DNA of 64,000 nucleotides from Muribaculaceae bacterium. GTDB lineage: Bacteria; Bacteroidota; Bacteroidia; Bacteroidales; Muribaculaceae. Of the stretch, positions 24,248 through 31,938 are shown one piece after another. The stretch spans positions 1-64,000 of the forward strand of contig JAIDTL010000104.1 of NCBI GenBank assembly GCA_029060725.1, written 5' to 3'. The position numbers were made by a program, and so were the translations under genes. The notes beneath the pieces were generated by a model. That model had not been told where the DNA came from. It did no database searches and saw nothing but the letters and a program-made list of their open reading frames with translations. How positions within the stretch are numbered: position 1 is the first letter of the stretch; each line of letters begins with the position of its first letter.

Positions 24248-25357
24248 ATGATAAAAATAGGCGATACGGTAAGATATCTCAATGCTGTCGGTGGCGGCAT
24301 TGTAAGAAAAATTGAAGGCAAAGTGGCATACGTAGATGAAGACGGCTTCGAGACTCCGGTTCTTGTCAACGAGTTGGTGGTGGTGCTACCTGCCGGACAT
24401 GAGAAGAAAACAGGGGGTCCGAACCTTTTCTTCGATCAGAAAGCATTTGACGCTGCAAAAAACCGTCAGAACCAACCTTCAAAGGAAATCCCCGCTCCTT
24501 CCGCTGCAGCTCCGCAGCCGGAGAAAATAGTAGAGACCGGATATGGCGACAAACTTAACATCGCCATAGCTTTTGAACCAATATCTATCCGTGATCTCAG
24601 CAAGTCAGACTTCAATGCAGTGCTTGTAAATGACTCCAACTATTTCCTTTATTTCTCTTTCCTCCGCCGCAACGCCGACGAAAGAGGTTGGCATACCGTT
24701 TATGCCGGTGAAGTGGCTCCCAACGAAGTTATTGATATGGCTGTGATCAGACAAGGAGAGTTAAACGATTATGAGAAAATAGCTGTGCAATACTTCGCGT
24801 ATAAAAAAGACAAGGAATTTGAGATGAAACCGGCTGCCACAATTAGCCGCAAGCTCGACCTCTCTAAATTTTTCAAACTTCATTGTTTCCGCCCCGGAAT
24901 CTATTTCGAATCTCCCGTGATGGAAATTTCTCTTGTCAAAGAAGACAAAGCTCAAGCTGACGCGGCTGCCATGATCTCAGACTACGCTGCTTCAATGGCG
25001 AAAGCGGAATCCAAAGACACTGCATCAAAAAAGCAAAACCGAGGCAAGGAACTGAGTCCTTATAAACTTCTCCCCTTGTTAGAAATCGATCTTCATATCG
25101 ATTCTCTTGTTGACACCACTGCAGGGATGGAAAACAAAGACATGCTCCAGCTTCAGCTCGACACCGTACGCAAGACAATGAAAGAAAACTCAAAACGAAA
25201 AGGACAAAAGATAGTCTTCATCCACGGCAAAGGGGATGGAGTATTACGCAAGGCAGTCCGCGACCTCCTAAAGAAGGAATATCCCAAATGCGAACTGCAA
25301 GACGCCTCCTTCCAGGAGTACGGCTTCGGCGCCACCCTCGTCACCATCCACTCCTAA
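24248..25357 (+). CDS. DUF2027 protein with C-terminal Smr domain
   Basis: 369 residues. The N-terminal segment, IKIGDTVRYLNAVGGGIVRK, is a small beta-barrel-like domain also seen in MutS2-related proteins. The centre (about 95-230) is the DUF2027 region. The last 90 residues are an Smr domain: LLEIDLHIDSLV (the LDLH-type motif) and KIVFIHGKGDGVLRKAVRDL (the HGxGxG motif), usually associated with nucleic-acid nicking or with ribosome rescue in MutS2-type proteins. No MutS ATPase is present. A Bacteroidetes-typical protein whose exact role is unknown. Confidence 0.9.
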   Translation: MIKIGDTVRYLNAVGGGIVRKIEGKVAYVDEDGFETPVLVNELVVVLPAGHEKKTGGPNLFFDQKAFDAAKNRQNQPSKEIPAPSAAAPQPEKIVETGYGDKLNIAIAFEPISIRDLSKSDFNAVLVNDSNYFLYFSFLRRNADERGWHTVYAGEVAPNEVIDMAVIRQGELNDYEKIAVQYFAYKKDKEFEMKPAATISRKLDLSKFFKLHCFRPGIYFESPVMEISLVKEDKAQADAAAMISDYAASMAKAESKDTASKKQNRGKELSPYKLLPLLEIDLHIDSLVDTTAGMENKDMLQLQLDTVRKTMKENSKRKGQKIVFIHGKGDGVLRKAVRDLLKKEYPKCELQDASFQEYGFGATLVTIHS

Positions 25358-25405
25358 TATGGAAGGGAGGCTTTCCAGCCTCCCCTCAAAACCCTCATCA
25401 GGTTG

Positions 25406-25770
25406 GCGTACTCCGCATGCGCCCCTCCAAGTCAAAAAGAGTAGTTAGCACTCTCCGAGTGCGTCAAGCCGAGTCAAGCAACGTAATAAAGCATGCTCCG
25501 CATGCGCCCCACCAAGTCAAAAAGAGTAGCTAGCACTCTCCGAGTGCGCCCCTCCGAGTCAATCAACGTAATAAAGCATGCTCCGCATGCGCCCCACCGA
25601 GTCAAAAAGAGTAGCTAGCACTCTCCGAGTGCGTCCCCCCGCGTCAAACCAACGTAATAAAGCATGCTCCGCATGCGCCCCACCAAGTCAAAAAGAGTTG
25701 TTAGCACTCTCCGAGTGCGTCAAGCCGAGTCAAGCAACGTAATAAAGCATGCTCCGCATGCGTCCCCGCG
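25406..25770. repeat. 85-bp alternating array of TCC-loop hairpins
   Basis: A hairpins GCACTC-TCC-GAGTGC at 25448, 25533, 25618 and 25704 alternate with B hairpins GCATGC-TCC-GCATGC at 25491, 25576, 25662 and 25747; a decayed B copy lies at 25406. The A-to-A and B-to-B periods are 85-86 bp and the A-to-B distance is 43-44 bp. Flanks are conserved: GTAGTTAGC or GTAGCTAGC before A, GTAATAAAGC before B. The 668-bp gap 25358-26025 holds this array, a simple repeat and the promoter of the ATPase gene. Confidence 0.95.
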
Positions 25771-25844
25771 CGTCCATTGGGTAACCTACAATGCGAAGCA
25801 AGCCAGCCACCGCACTTTCCTACCAAGTAGAGTAATAATCCTTC

Positions 25845-25894
25845 ATCGTTAATAGTTTATCGTTAATCATTGATCGTTCATCGTTTATCGTTGA
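25845..25894. repeat. Simple repeat of TTTATCGTTAATCA type
   Basis: Degenerate 7-10 bp units (TTAATAG, TTTATCG, TTGATCG, TTCATCG) right after the hairpin array. Confidence 0.7.
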
Positions 25895-25993
25895 AAAAAA
25901 ACCTTTGCTCCGTGTGCCCTCTGTGCGAGATTGTTAAAGCATACGAAAGTAGAGTTATTTTATATTTTTAGATGTAAATTCCAAATTTTTAAT

Positions 25994-26001
25994 TAATTTT
26001 G
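25994..26001 (+). promoter_or_regulatory. -7 element of the ATPase gene pair
   Basis: TAATTTTG, 24 bp ahead of the ATG. Only a weak TTTAG-like -33 element is visible. Confidence 0.6.
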
Positions 26002-26025
26002 CATTTGAAAAAATAAGATATTATC

Positions 26026-27195
26026 ATGAAAGAAAGCATTCGAATTAAAAATATGGGGCCTCTTCGCGACGTATATATAGAAGATATACGTCCTATGACT
26101 ATACTTATAGGCGAATCAGGAAGTGGAAAGAGTCTGCTGATGAAGACTCTCATTCTCTTTCGCTATATATATAAGATGCTCAACATCAGATGGTATCTTA
26201 AAAACTCCAATGTTAACAAGAGTCGTTTTAAATTAACTATAGGGAATCTGCTATCGCCTGAATTAAAGCACTATTTTAAAGATAATAAGCAACTGGAAGT
26301 AGAATACACTGTAGAAATCAATGGTAATAAGCACTCGGTTGCATTTAGAAACGGTTCCATAGATAGGAATACGACAGATAAGGCTATCTCAAATGAAGAT
26401 CTCATATTTCTTAAAGAAAGCTGGATCTCTGAGATGAGAAATATCATTCCTGACTGGGATTCTTTCACTCATAATATTAAGAAAAGAAACCTTAATTATT
26501 ATTTTCAGGAGACCCTTAACGATTTCTTGGATGCATCTGACAAGTTAAAAAACATTCCTCTAAGCTATCTTGGACTATCTCTTGATGTTGAAAAGAAAGG
26601 AGAGGCTAAAAAATACTTCATTAAGCCTATTGATGATTCATATCTTCCAATAGAATGGAAATATGCTTCATCAGGCATCCAAACTTCTTCATCTATCCCC
26701 ACTATTGTAGATTATTTTGCAAATTCATTCTCTTTCAAAGAAGCCATTGGCCGTTCAATAATAAGTTATCTATACGAAACGGATACTCTCAGGTTATATA
26801 AGCCTGAACTCGAACCTATGGATATGAAAAGAATGGTGCATATTCATATTGAAGAACCTGAGTTAAATCTATACCCCACTGCACAATGTCTTCTTATGGA
26901 TAGCATCACAAAGGAAGCATTTATGTCAGTTGCGGCTGACCGAGAACTTCGTTTGATTATTGCAACACATAGCCCATATATCATCAACTACTTAAATGTT
27001 CTTATAAACCGAAAAGGAAGCAACCAAGCTAAAATAGATAAAGCTAATCTTGCAGTATATCGAATATATGACGGCATGCTTCAGAATCTTATTGCGACAG
27101 ACGATGAAGGACGTATATTTGTTGACACTCAAGACCTTACAGAGCAAATGGAAAATATCATGTCTGAGTATGAATTTCTAACTAACCATCAATAA
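26026..27195 (+). CDS. SMC/OLD-like ATPase of a two-gene accessory system
   Basis: 389 residues. Walker A is GESGSGKS (residues 29-36) in the phrase PMTILIGESGSGKSLLM. A middle helical insertion follows (about 45-240). The ABC-type second half has SSGIQTSSS in the signature position, Walker B HIHIEEPELNLYPTAQ, and an H-loop IATHSPYIINYLN. This is the OLD/AAA_15-like arrangement used by the ATPase subunits of many phage-defence systems, but no TOPRIM nuclease domain is attached. The stop codon shares one base with the next start (TAATG), indicating tight coupling. AT-rich codon use suggests transfer. Confidence 0.85.
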   Translation: MKESIRIKNMGPLRDVYIEDIRPMTILIGESGSGKSLLMKTLILFRYIYKMLNIRWYLKNSNVNKSRFKLTIGNLLSPELKHYFKDNKQLEVEYTVEINGNKHSVAFRNGSIDRNTTDKAISNEDLIFLKESWISEMRNIIPDWDSFTHNIKKRNLNYYFQETLNDFLDASDKLKNIPLSYLGLSLDVEKKGEAKKYFIKPIDDSYLPIEWKYASSGIQTSSSIPTIVDYFANSFSFKEAIGRSIISYLYETDTLRLYKPELEPMDMKRMVHIHIEEPELNLYPTAQCLLMDSITKEAFMSVAADRELRLIIATHSPYIINYLNVLINRKGSNQAKIDKANLAVYRIYDGMLQNLIATDDEGRIFVDTQDLTEQMENIMSEYEFLTNHQ

Positions 27196-27824
27196 TGGAC
27201 ACTACTCAATTGAATTTGCTCTGGCGATGCTTTCCAAATGCAACTGATCCAACTGATTTCTCTTTTGAAGCAGTCGGCACATTCAGTTTGACCGATGATA
27301 AATCTTGCTACCAAGACAGGAATTCGAATCGATGTCCATCAGATTGTAGTAGAGAAATAATCATTATCCATTCAAATTCTCCACTGACAATTGTCGCTTT
27401 CGATGAATGGCTCAAAGATTTTCCTATTTCGACATGTGATTATTTGCTATATAATTCAGACACACAGAAAAAAATATTTGCGTTGTGTGAGTTGACATGT
27501 TCCTTACCACATTATGTAGAAGACCGAGTTGATAACGTTGGAAAGAGAGCAAAGGCATATTCTCAGATGATATCTTCATGGAAGCTTATAGCCGAAAGCG
27601 AGAATCCAGTGTTCAAAGCCCAAATCCTAAATTACGTAAGAAAAATCGGAATCTTTGGATGGCGTGATAGAAAATCAGACATCCAAGATGGAGCTATGAA
27701 ATCATTAAGATCATTTGTCAATACTCCCGGAAGCCAAGCAGGCATAAAGACATTCCATAATTATGTCTTTGGCGAAAACTTTGAATTTATCCAAGTAAAA
27801 TATCCCCATACACTACATTTATAG
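27195..27824 (+). CDS. Unknown protein coupled to the OLD-like ATPase
   Basis: 209 residues, no signal peptide or membrane helix. Not recognised. It contains several cysteines in the first half (DKSCYQD, RCPSDCSREI, STCDYLLY, FALCELTCSLPHY). The segment CDYLLYNSDTQKKIFALCEL has an Asp then E-L spacing faintly like a PD-(D/E)XK core, but the lysine is replaced, so no nuclease call is made. Because it starts on the last base of the ATPase gene, it is probably the effector or sensor subunit of the same system. Confidence 0.75.
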   Translation: MDTTQLNLLWRCFPNATDPTDFSFEAVGTFSLTDDKSCYQDRNSNRCPSDCSREIIIIHSNSPLTIVAFDEWLKDFPISTCDYLLYNSDTQKKIFALCELTCSLPHYVEDRVDNVGKRAKAYSQMISSWKLIAESENPVFKAQILNYVRKIGIFGWRDRKSDIQDGAMKSLRSFVNTPGSQAGIKTFHNYVFGENFEFIQVKYPHTLHL

Positions 27825-27859
27825 TCTTTCCAGTCTCCCTCCAAAGCCCCGTCAGGTTG

Positions 27860-27962
27860 GCATGCTCCGCATGCGCCCCTCCGCGTCAAACCAGCGTAAT
27901 AAAGCATGCTCCGCATGCGCCCCCCCGCGTCAAACCAACGTAATAAAGCATGCTCCGCATGC
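27860..27962. repeat. Three B-type TCC-loop hairpins, 44-bp period
   Basis: GCATGC-TCC-GCATGC at 27860-27874, 27904-27918 and 27948-27962, without A-type units between them. A decayed module with AATGCTCGGAGAGGTT and CAGGTTTTAACCTG follows at 27991-28062. Confidence 0.9.
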
Positions 27963-28097
27963 GCCCCTCCGCGTCAAACAACATAATAAAGAATGCTCGG
28001 AGAGGTTATCCCTGGTTGGTTAGCCTCAGGTTTTAACCTGTAGGAACAAGGAGATGCGCTTTATGATATTAGCATTCCCCTCCCCTCCAAAGCACCA

Positions 28098-28232
28098 GTC
28101 AGGTCGGAGACCTGACAATCATGTCAAAACCCCAGAATTCATTCTTTATCAGAACAACCTCGAAGAGGTTATCCTCTGGTTGGTTAGCCTCAGGTTTTAA
28201 CCTGTAGGAACAAGGAGAGGCGCTTTATGATA
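28098..28232. repeat. Composite hairpin module, copy 3, decayed and with an inserted inner hairpin
   Basis: GTCAGGTC-GGA-GACCTGAC (28098-28116) is followed 13 bp later by a decayed CCCC... hairpin. Then come AACCTC-GAA-GAGGTT (28156-28170) and a split GCCTC (28187-28191) ... GGA-GAGGC (28214-28221) in which a 22-bp segment with the hairpin CAGGTT-TT-AACCTG sits between the arms. GCTTTATGATAT follows as in the other copies. Confidence 0.8.
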
Positions 28233-28281
28233 TTGGCATCCACCTCCAAAAACTTTTTTTCAAAAAAATCACCCCAATCTC

Positions 28282-28312
28282 TTGCACAAAGCAAAAATTT
28301 ATCGTAAATTTG
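28282..28312 (+). promoter_or_regulatory. Promoter of the candidate structured RNA
   Basis: TTG (28282-28284), 20 bp, TAAATTTG (28305-28312). The expected start of transcription is about 28316-28320. Confidence 0.75.
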
Positions 28313-28315
28313 CAG

Positions 28316-28630
28316 TGACCTATCGCCGTGAGACTCCACATGGAGCCGGAACGTGGGAGGTCATTACATAATGAAAAGCGTTACTGCGCTTGATTCTTGG
28401 CTGTTTCTGAAATGTGGCAGTTTCATATTCATCGTCAAGAATGAAGTAACGGTGATGTCTTCGGGGTATGATTATGTACCCAAAGCTTTCGTACCCATAG
28501 GTATGAGTGCTTTGGTGTATCACATATCATACGGCGTAGGCTCTTCGTTACTCGTTCTACGATGAAACGGCGATGCCACATGCCTAGAGACAGCGGGACG
28601 AGTAACAGTACGGATCCTGCGCTTTTTTTG
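28316..28630 (+). ncRNA. Candidate structured noncoding RNA, about 315 nt, family not recognised
   Basis: No convincing reading frame, but promoter and terminator bracket a strongly foldable sequence. Hand-found helices: TGACCT/AGGTCA (28316-28321 with 28358-28363); CGTTACT/AGTAACG (28379-28385 with 28445-28451), extended by ATTCTT/AAGAAT (28393-28398 with 28437-28442). A long hairpin 28466-28532 has GTATGAT/ATCATAC, ATGT/ACAT, CCAAAGC/GCTTTGG and GTACC/GGTAT in order. A perfect nine-pair stem GTTACTCGT/ACGAGTAAC joins 28547-28555 with 28598-28606. It does not show the signatures of tmRNA, RNase P RNA, SRP RNA or a riboswitch class I know. It lies 50 bp before the Hsp70/TerB gene run, so it may be that system's RNA component or its regulatory leader. 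Confidence 0.7.
28592..28629 (+). terminator. Terminator of the candidate structured RNA
   Basis: AGCG and GGA (28592-28598) pair with TCC and CGCT (28615-28623), followed by seven T (28623-28629). The stem has a small bulge. Confidence 0.6.
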
Positions 28631-28656
28631 TTTTACAGATATATAGCCTAATTTGG
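28627..28656 (+). promoter_or_regulatory. Weak candidate promoter of the Hsp70/TerB gene run
   Basis: TTTG (28627-28630), 18 bp, TAATTTGG (28649-28656), an imperfect -7 element. The alternative is readthrough from the RNA promoter at 28282-28312. Confidence 0.35.
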
Positions 28657-28678
28657 ATCTAAGGCCTTAGCTAAATTA

Positions 28679-31600
28679 ATGATTGAGCTTATTACGCAAA
28701 ATCCATTTAGGACTCTAGGGGTTTACGTTAACTCAAATCTTAAGGAACGCCTGTCAAACGTTAATCGATTTAAGGCCTTCAACAAGGTCGGCAAATCGGT
28801 TAAAACTGATGTGGACTTCGATGAAGTCTTGGATGCCAGTCCAGATCGCTCTATAAGTAGCATTGAAAATGCATTGCAAGAATTGACTCTTCCTATTGAT
28901 CAACTCAAGCACGCATTATTTTGGTTTGCATCCAATATTCCAGCAGATGAAATAGCTATAAAAAATATTGCGGATTGCAAATTAGAAAAAGCAAGGACTA
29001 TTGAAAGTAAATTTTCTGTCTGGTCTTCTATTCTTAATTATCATACCATATCGTTGATAGTTGGGAATCTAAAAGGAGCTGTTGCAGCTTTCACTGAATT
29101 AGCATCTTACCACAAACAACAATTATTAATTGGACTTGGACTTAATACTCTTATTATCACCGAGGAAGAAATTGTTGAATTATATTATAATCAGATATCA
29201 AAAATTTTTACCACTAAAGAAATCTTTCGTGCTTTTAAATCTTTACCAGCTGAAAGAAATAAGGTATTTGATATTATAGTAAAAAGAATTAGTAGTGAAT
29301 GCATAGAAAAAATAAACTATCTAATTACTATTGCTAAAGAAACGTCAGAATCAGATTCCAACGCAAACCTCAAGGCCGGTTTTGATTTAAAAACAGCTTC
29401 ATATCCTATTTTAGTTGAACTCAAAGAATTATTAGATGGTAATTCTAACTATAATTTAATAGCAGATAAAGTCGCATTACAAGTTCTCCAGAATAGCATT
29501 TATTATTATAACGCTTCTGAAGAAGAGGAGGCAGCTCGTCATGCCTTTCCATTGATTGAATTTGCGAAAAAAACAGCTAAAGGACAAGTCGCTCAGGAAC
29601 GTTGTAATGACAACTATGAGATTTTACGGAAGGCATATGACCTATTGCCACCTATATCTATTCTATATTATCATCGACTTCTAACAAAAGTAATTAATGA
29701 ATACAATTCTAAGGCATCTACAATTGAAAGCGCTTCAGTATTCATAGACAAGTGCTTTCCCTATTTAATGTCGATAAGATCGTTGTTAGGTCCATCTAAC
29801 GCCTACTATAGGAGGAAATGTACCCAAATCGCAGATTATGCTTTAGAAGACGTAATAACAGACTATAACAAAAAAAGCGAGTCCTTCCATAAGTTATTGG
29901 AAAAAGTTTCAGGTTCTTTACAAAATAGAATAATATCGCAGATTCAAGAAATGATGAAGTCTGCTGTGATTACTATGTATCACATAAAGCACCTTGAATT
30001 AGAATCTAACTTCCGAAAAGAAAGATTTAATAAAAACTACGATATTATAGTAAAGCAAGCCCGCAATGCGCGTACATTAGGTGTTAATAGTGTTTCGGCA
30101 ATTCTCGGTGGAGTAGTGTCTGAGGAGAGCTTCAATACCGACTTAAAGAACTATGAGCCGGATTTAAGAGATGAAGCAGGATACTTCTCATCCATTAAGA
30201 ATCTTCAAGATTGCTACGATTATCGTAGAATTTTTCCAGGCGGTAAATTTACGGCGCAGGTAAATTCCAAAGTTGAAGAATATGAATATCAAGAATGTTC
30301 CTCATTAGAGGATTTGCAGAAATTTTCTATTCGCTATCCTTCGACTAAATTTGATATTCACTCGAAGCGTGAGGAAATTATATTTAAGTCATGTAAAACA
30401 ATCGAAGATTATAAATCATACATATCGAAATATTCCACCTATCGAAAAGAAGCGGAGAAAAGAATTGATGATCTAATCTTTGCAATGTGTCGTGAAAAGG
30501 CTGCATACGCCCATTATCTGGCAACCTATCCTTATGGAGGTCATCGATTAGAAGCTCAACATAAGATAGATGATTTTGACTATCGAGCTTGTAAAACTGC
30601 CGATGATTTTGAGAAGTATCTAAGCATATATCCGCAAGGTTGCCATGTTTCGGATGCTAAAAAACGTATGGATGAAGAAAGGTTTTGGGCATTATGTGTT
30701 AAGAAGGGCTCTTGGAAACTTTATAAGGAATACTTAAACAAGTACCCTTATGGGAAATATAGCTCAGAAGCAAAGAAGAAGTCAAAGAGTCCAAAAGAGA
30801 AATTTAGTGAATGGCGAAGTAATAATGGCTGCTTATTCACAATTATTATTATATTGCTCATTGTTCTCATAATAGCCGGCATAACCAACGGCATTGAGGG
30901 AATAGGTTATGTTTTCGCGGCAATTGGCGCAATTGGTGTTTTTGGATCAATTGGAAAAGGTGATTTAGGATGTGGTTTTAGAATCGCATCGTTAGGAATC
31001 GGTATTGTTGCTGGTGCTATAGGAATTGGTCTTATTATTGCTGGTGAAGAATTGAGTAAATCATCAAAGGCTGAAGATAGCTATAATTCACTAAGCAATC
31101 AATCTTCAATCGCTGATTACAGAAATGTAGTCAGAAATCACTATTCTAAACTCAATGCCACTCAACAAGAGGAACTTTTGAGTCGATATTATAAAATGTC
31201 GCTTGATTCTTGTACGGTAACTATTGATAAGTATTCCACCGGAGGGTATAATTCAAGAATATCAGGTCTGGGATACCTCATTGATTTTATTGAGTATTGT
31301 CCTAACTCAAAGTATAAAGGACAAGCAGAGACTAGAATTTCAGAATTGGTAGATTCGTTATACTATGAGGCTGACCGTAAAAACACCTATACCGGATGGG
31401 AGGAGTATCAGAATGCGGTGCCATCTGACGACTATAAGGATTCAGATGAAAGGAAAGATGCAGTAGATACTCATTGGAACAATGAAAGTAATGCATGGGC
31501 GACCGCTCAGTCGTTAAATAATATTGCTGGATACGAAAGATACTTGTCTCTTTTTCCGAATGGCAAGCACAGAAGTGCAGCAGATAAGAAGGTAATTGAT

Positions 31601-31936
31601 ATGACGGTTACTTCCACTTTTGCGGGGGAACACGGTTCATTACCTGAAATGGATCGCGTAGGATATGGAGGAGGCTCAATATCCTATGTATCTGTTACCA
31701 ATAACACATCATATACCCTTACTCTAATGTATAGTGGAAATGAAAGTAAACGTTTAGTACTCCAACCCAACAGCACTGGCTCAATAAGATTAAAAAATGG
31801 ATCGTATCGAATTGCCGCTTCAGTCAACGCCTCTAATGTTAGCAGATATGCCGGAACTGAATCACTAAATGGAGGTTCTTACGAAGTTGAATATTATATC
31901 TCCAATACTACAGCACCTTCTTATAGACATTATTAA
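28679..31936 (+). CDS. Large membrane protein with J-like N-terminal domain and YL-YP repeat units (system gene 1)
   Basis: 1085 residues, family not named with certainty. Residues 1-110 start MIELITQNPFRTLGVYVNSN; the N-P-F/Y-R-x-L-G-V phrase resembles helix I of J-domains, though no HPD tripeptide is seen. A long helical region follows (to about 530). Next come repeats of about 35 residues (about 530-710) with the pattern Y-x2-YL-x2-YP-x-G (for example FEKYLSIYPQGCHVSDAKKR). Two or three membrane helices lie at about 715-800 (CLFTIIIILLIVLIIAGI). Another YL-x-LFP-x-G repeat and a beta-rich C-terminal domain (about 985-1085) complete it. First gene of the run and the paralogue of the next gene in its N-terminal domain. 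Confidence 0.8.
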   Translation: MIELITQNPFRTLGVYVNSNLKERLSNVNRFKAFNKVGKSVKTDVDFDEVLDASPDRSISSIENALQELTLPIDQLKHALFWFASNIPADEIAIKNIADCKLEKARTIESKFSVWSSILNYHTISLIVGNLKGAVAAFTELASYHKQQLLIGLGLNTLIITEEEIVELYYNQISKIFTTKEIFRAFKSLPAERNKVFDIIVKRISSECIEKINYLITIAKETSESDSNANLKAGFDLKTASYPILVELKELLDGNSNYNLIADKVALQVLQNSIYYYNASEEEEAARHAFPLIEFAKKTAKGQVAQERCNDNYEILRKAYDLLPPISILYYHRLLTKVINEYNSKASTIESASVFIDKCFPYLMSIRSLLGPSNAYYRRKCTQIADYALEDVITDYNKKSESFHKLLEKVSGSLQNRIISQIQEMMKSAVITMYHIKHLELESNFRKERFNKNYDIIVKQARNARTLGVNSVSAILGGVVSEESFNTDLKNYEPDLRDEAGYFSSIKNLQDCYDYRRIFPGGKFTAQVNSKVEEYEYQECSSLEDLQKFSIRYPSTKFDIHSKREEIIFKSCKTIEDYKSYISKYSTYRKEAEKRIDDLIFAMCREKAAYAHYLATYPYGGHRLEAQHKIDDFDYRACKTADDFEKYLSIYPQGCHVSDAKKRMDEERFWALCVKKGSWKLYKEYLNKYPYGKYSSEAKKKSKSPKEKFSEWRSNNGCLFTIIIILLIVLIIAGITNGIEGIGYVFAAIGAIGVFGSIGKGDLGCGFRIASLGIGIVAGAIGIGLIIAGEELSKSSKAEDSYNSLSNQSSIADYRNVVRNHYSKLNATQQEELLSRYYKMSLDSCTVTIDKYSTGGYNSRISGLGYLIDFIEYCPNSKYKGQAETRISELVDSLYYEADRKNTYTGWEEYQNAVPSDDYKDSDERKDAVDTHWNNESNAWATAQSLNNIAGYERYLSLFPNGKHRSAADKKVIDMTVTSTFAGEHGSLPEMDRVGYGGGSISYVSVTNNTSYTLTLMYSGNESKRLVLQPNSTGSIRLKNGSYRIAASVNASNVSRYAGTESLNGGSYEVEYYISNTTAPSYRHY

Positions 31937-31938
31937 AC

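Noticed and set aside
25406-25770. CRISPR array or protein-coding repeat
   Set aside because: Hairpin units alternate between two sequences, the intervening sequence is also conserved, and frames across it (phrases like SSNVIKHAPHAP) recur at every copy, so they are repeat translations and not genes.
28353-28565. 70-codon plus-strand and 67-codon minus-strand frames inside the structured RNA region
   Set aside because: Neither looks like a protein family, and the strong base pairing explains the sequence better.
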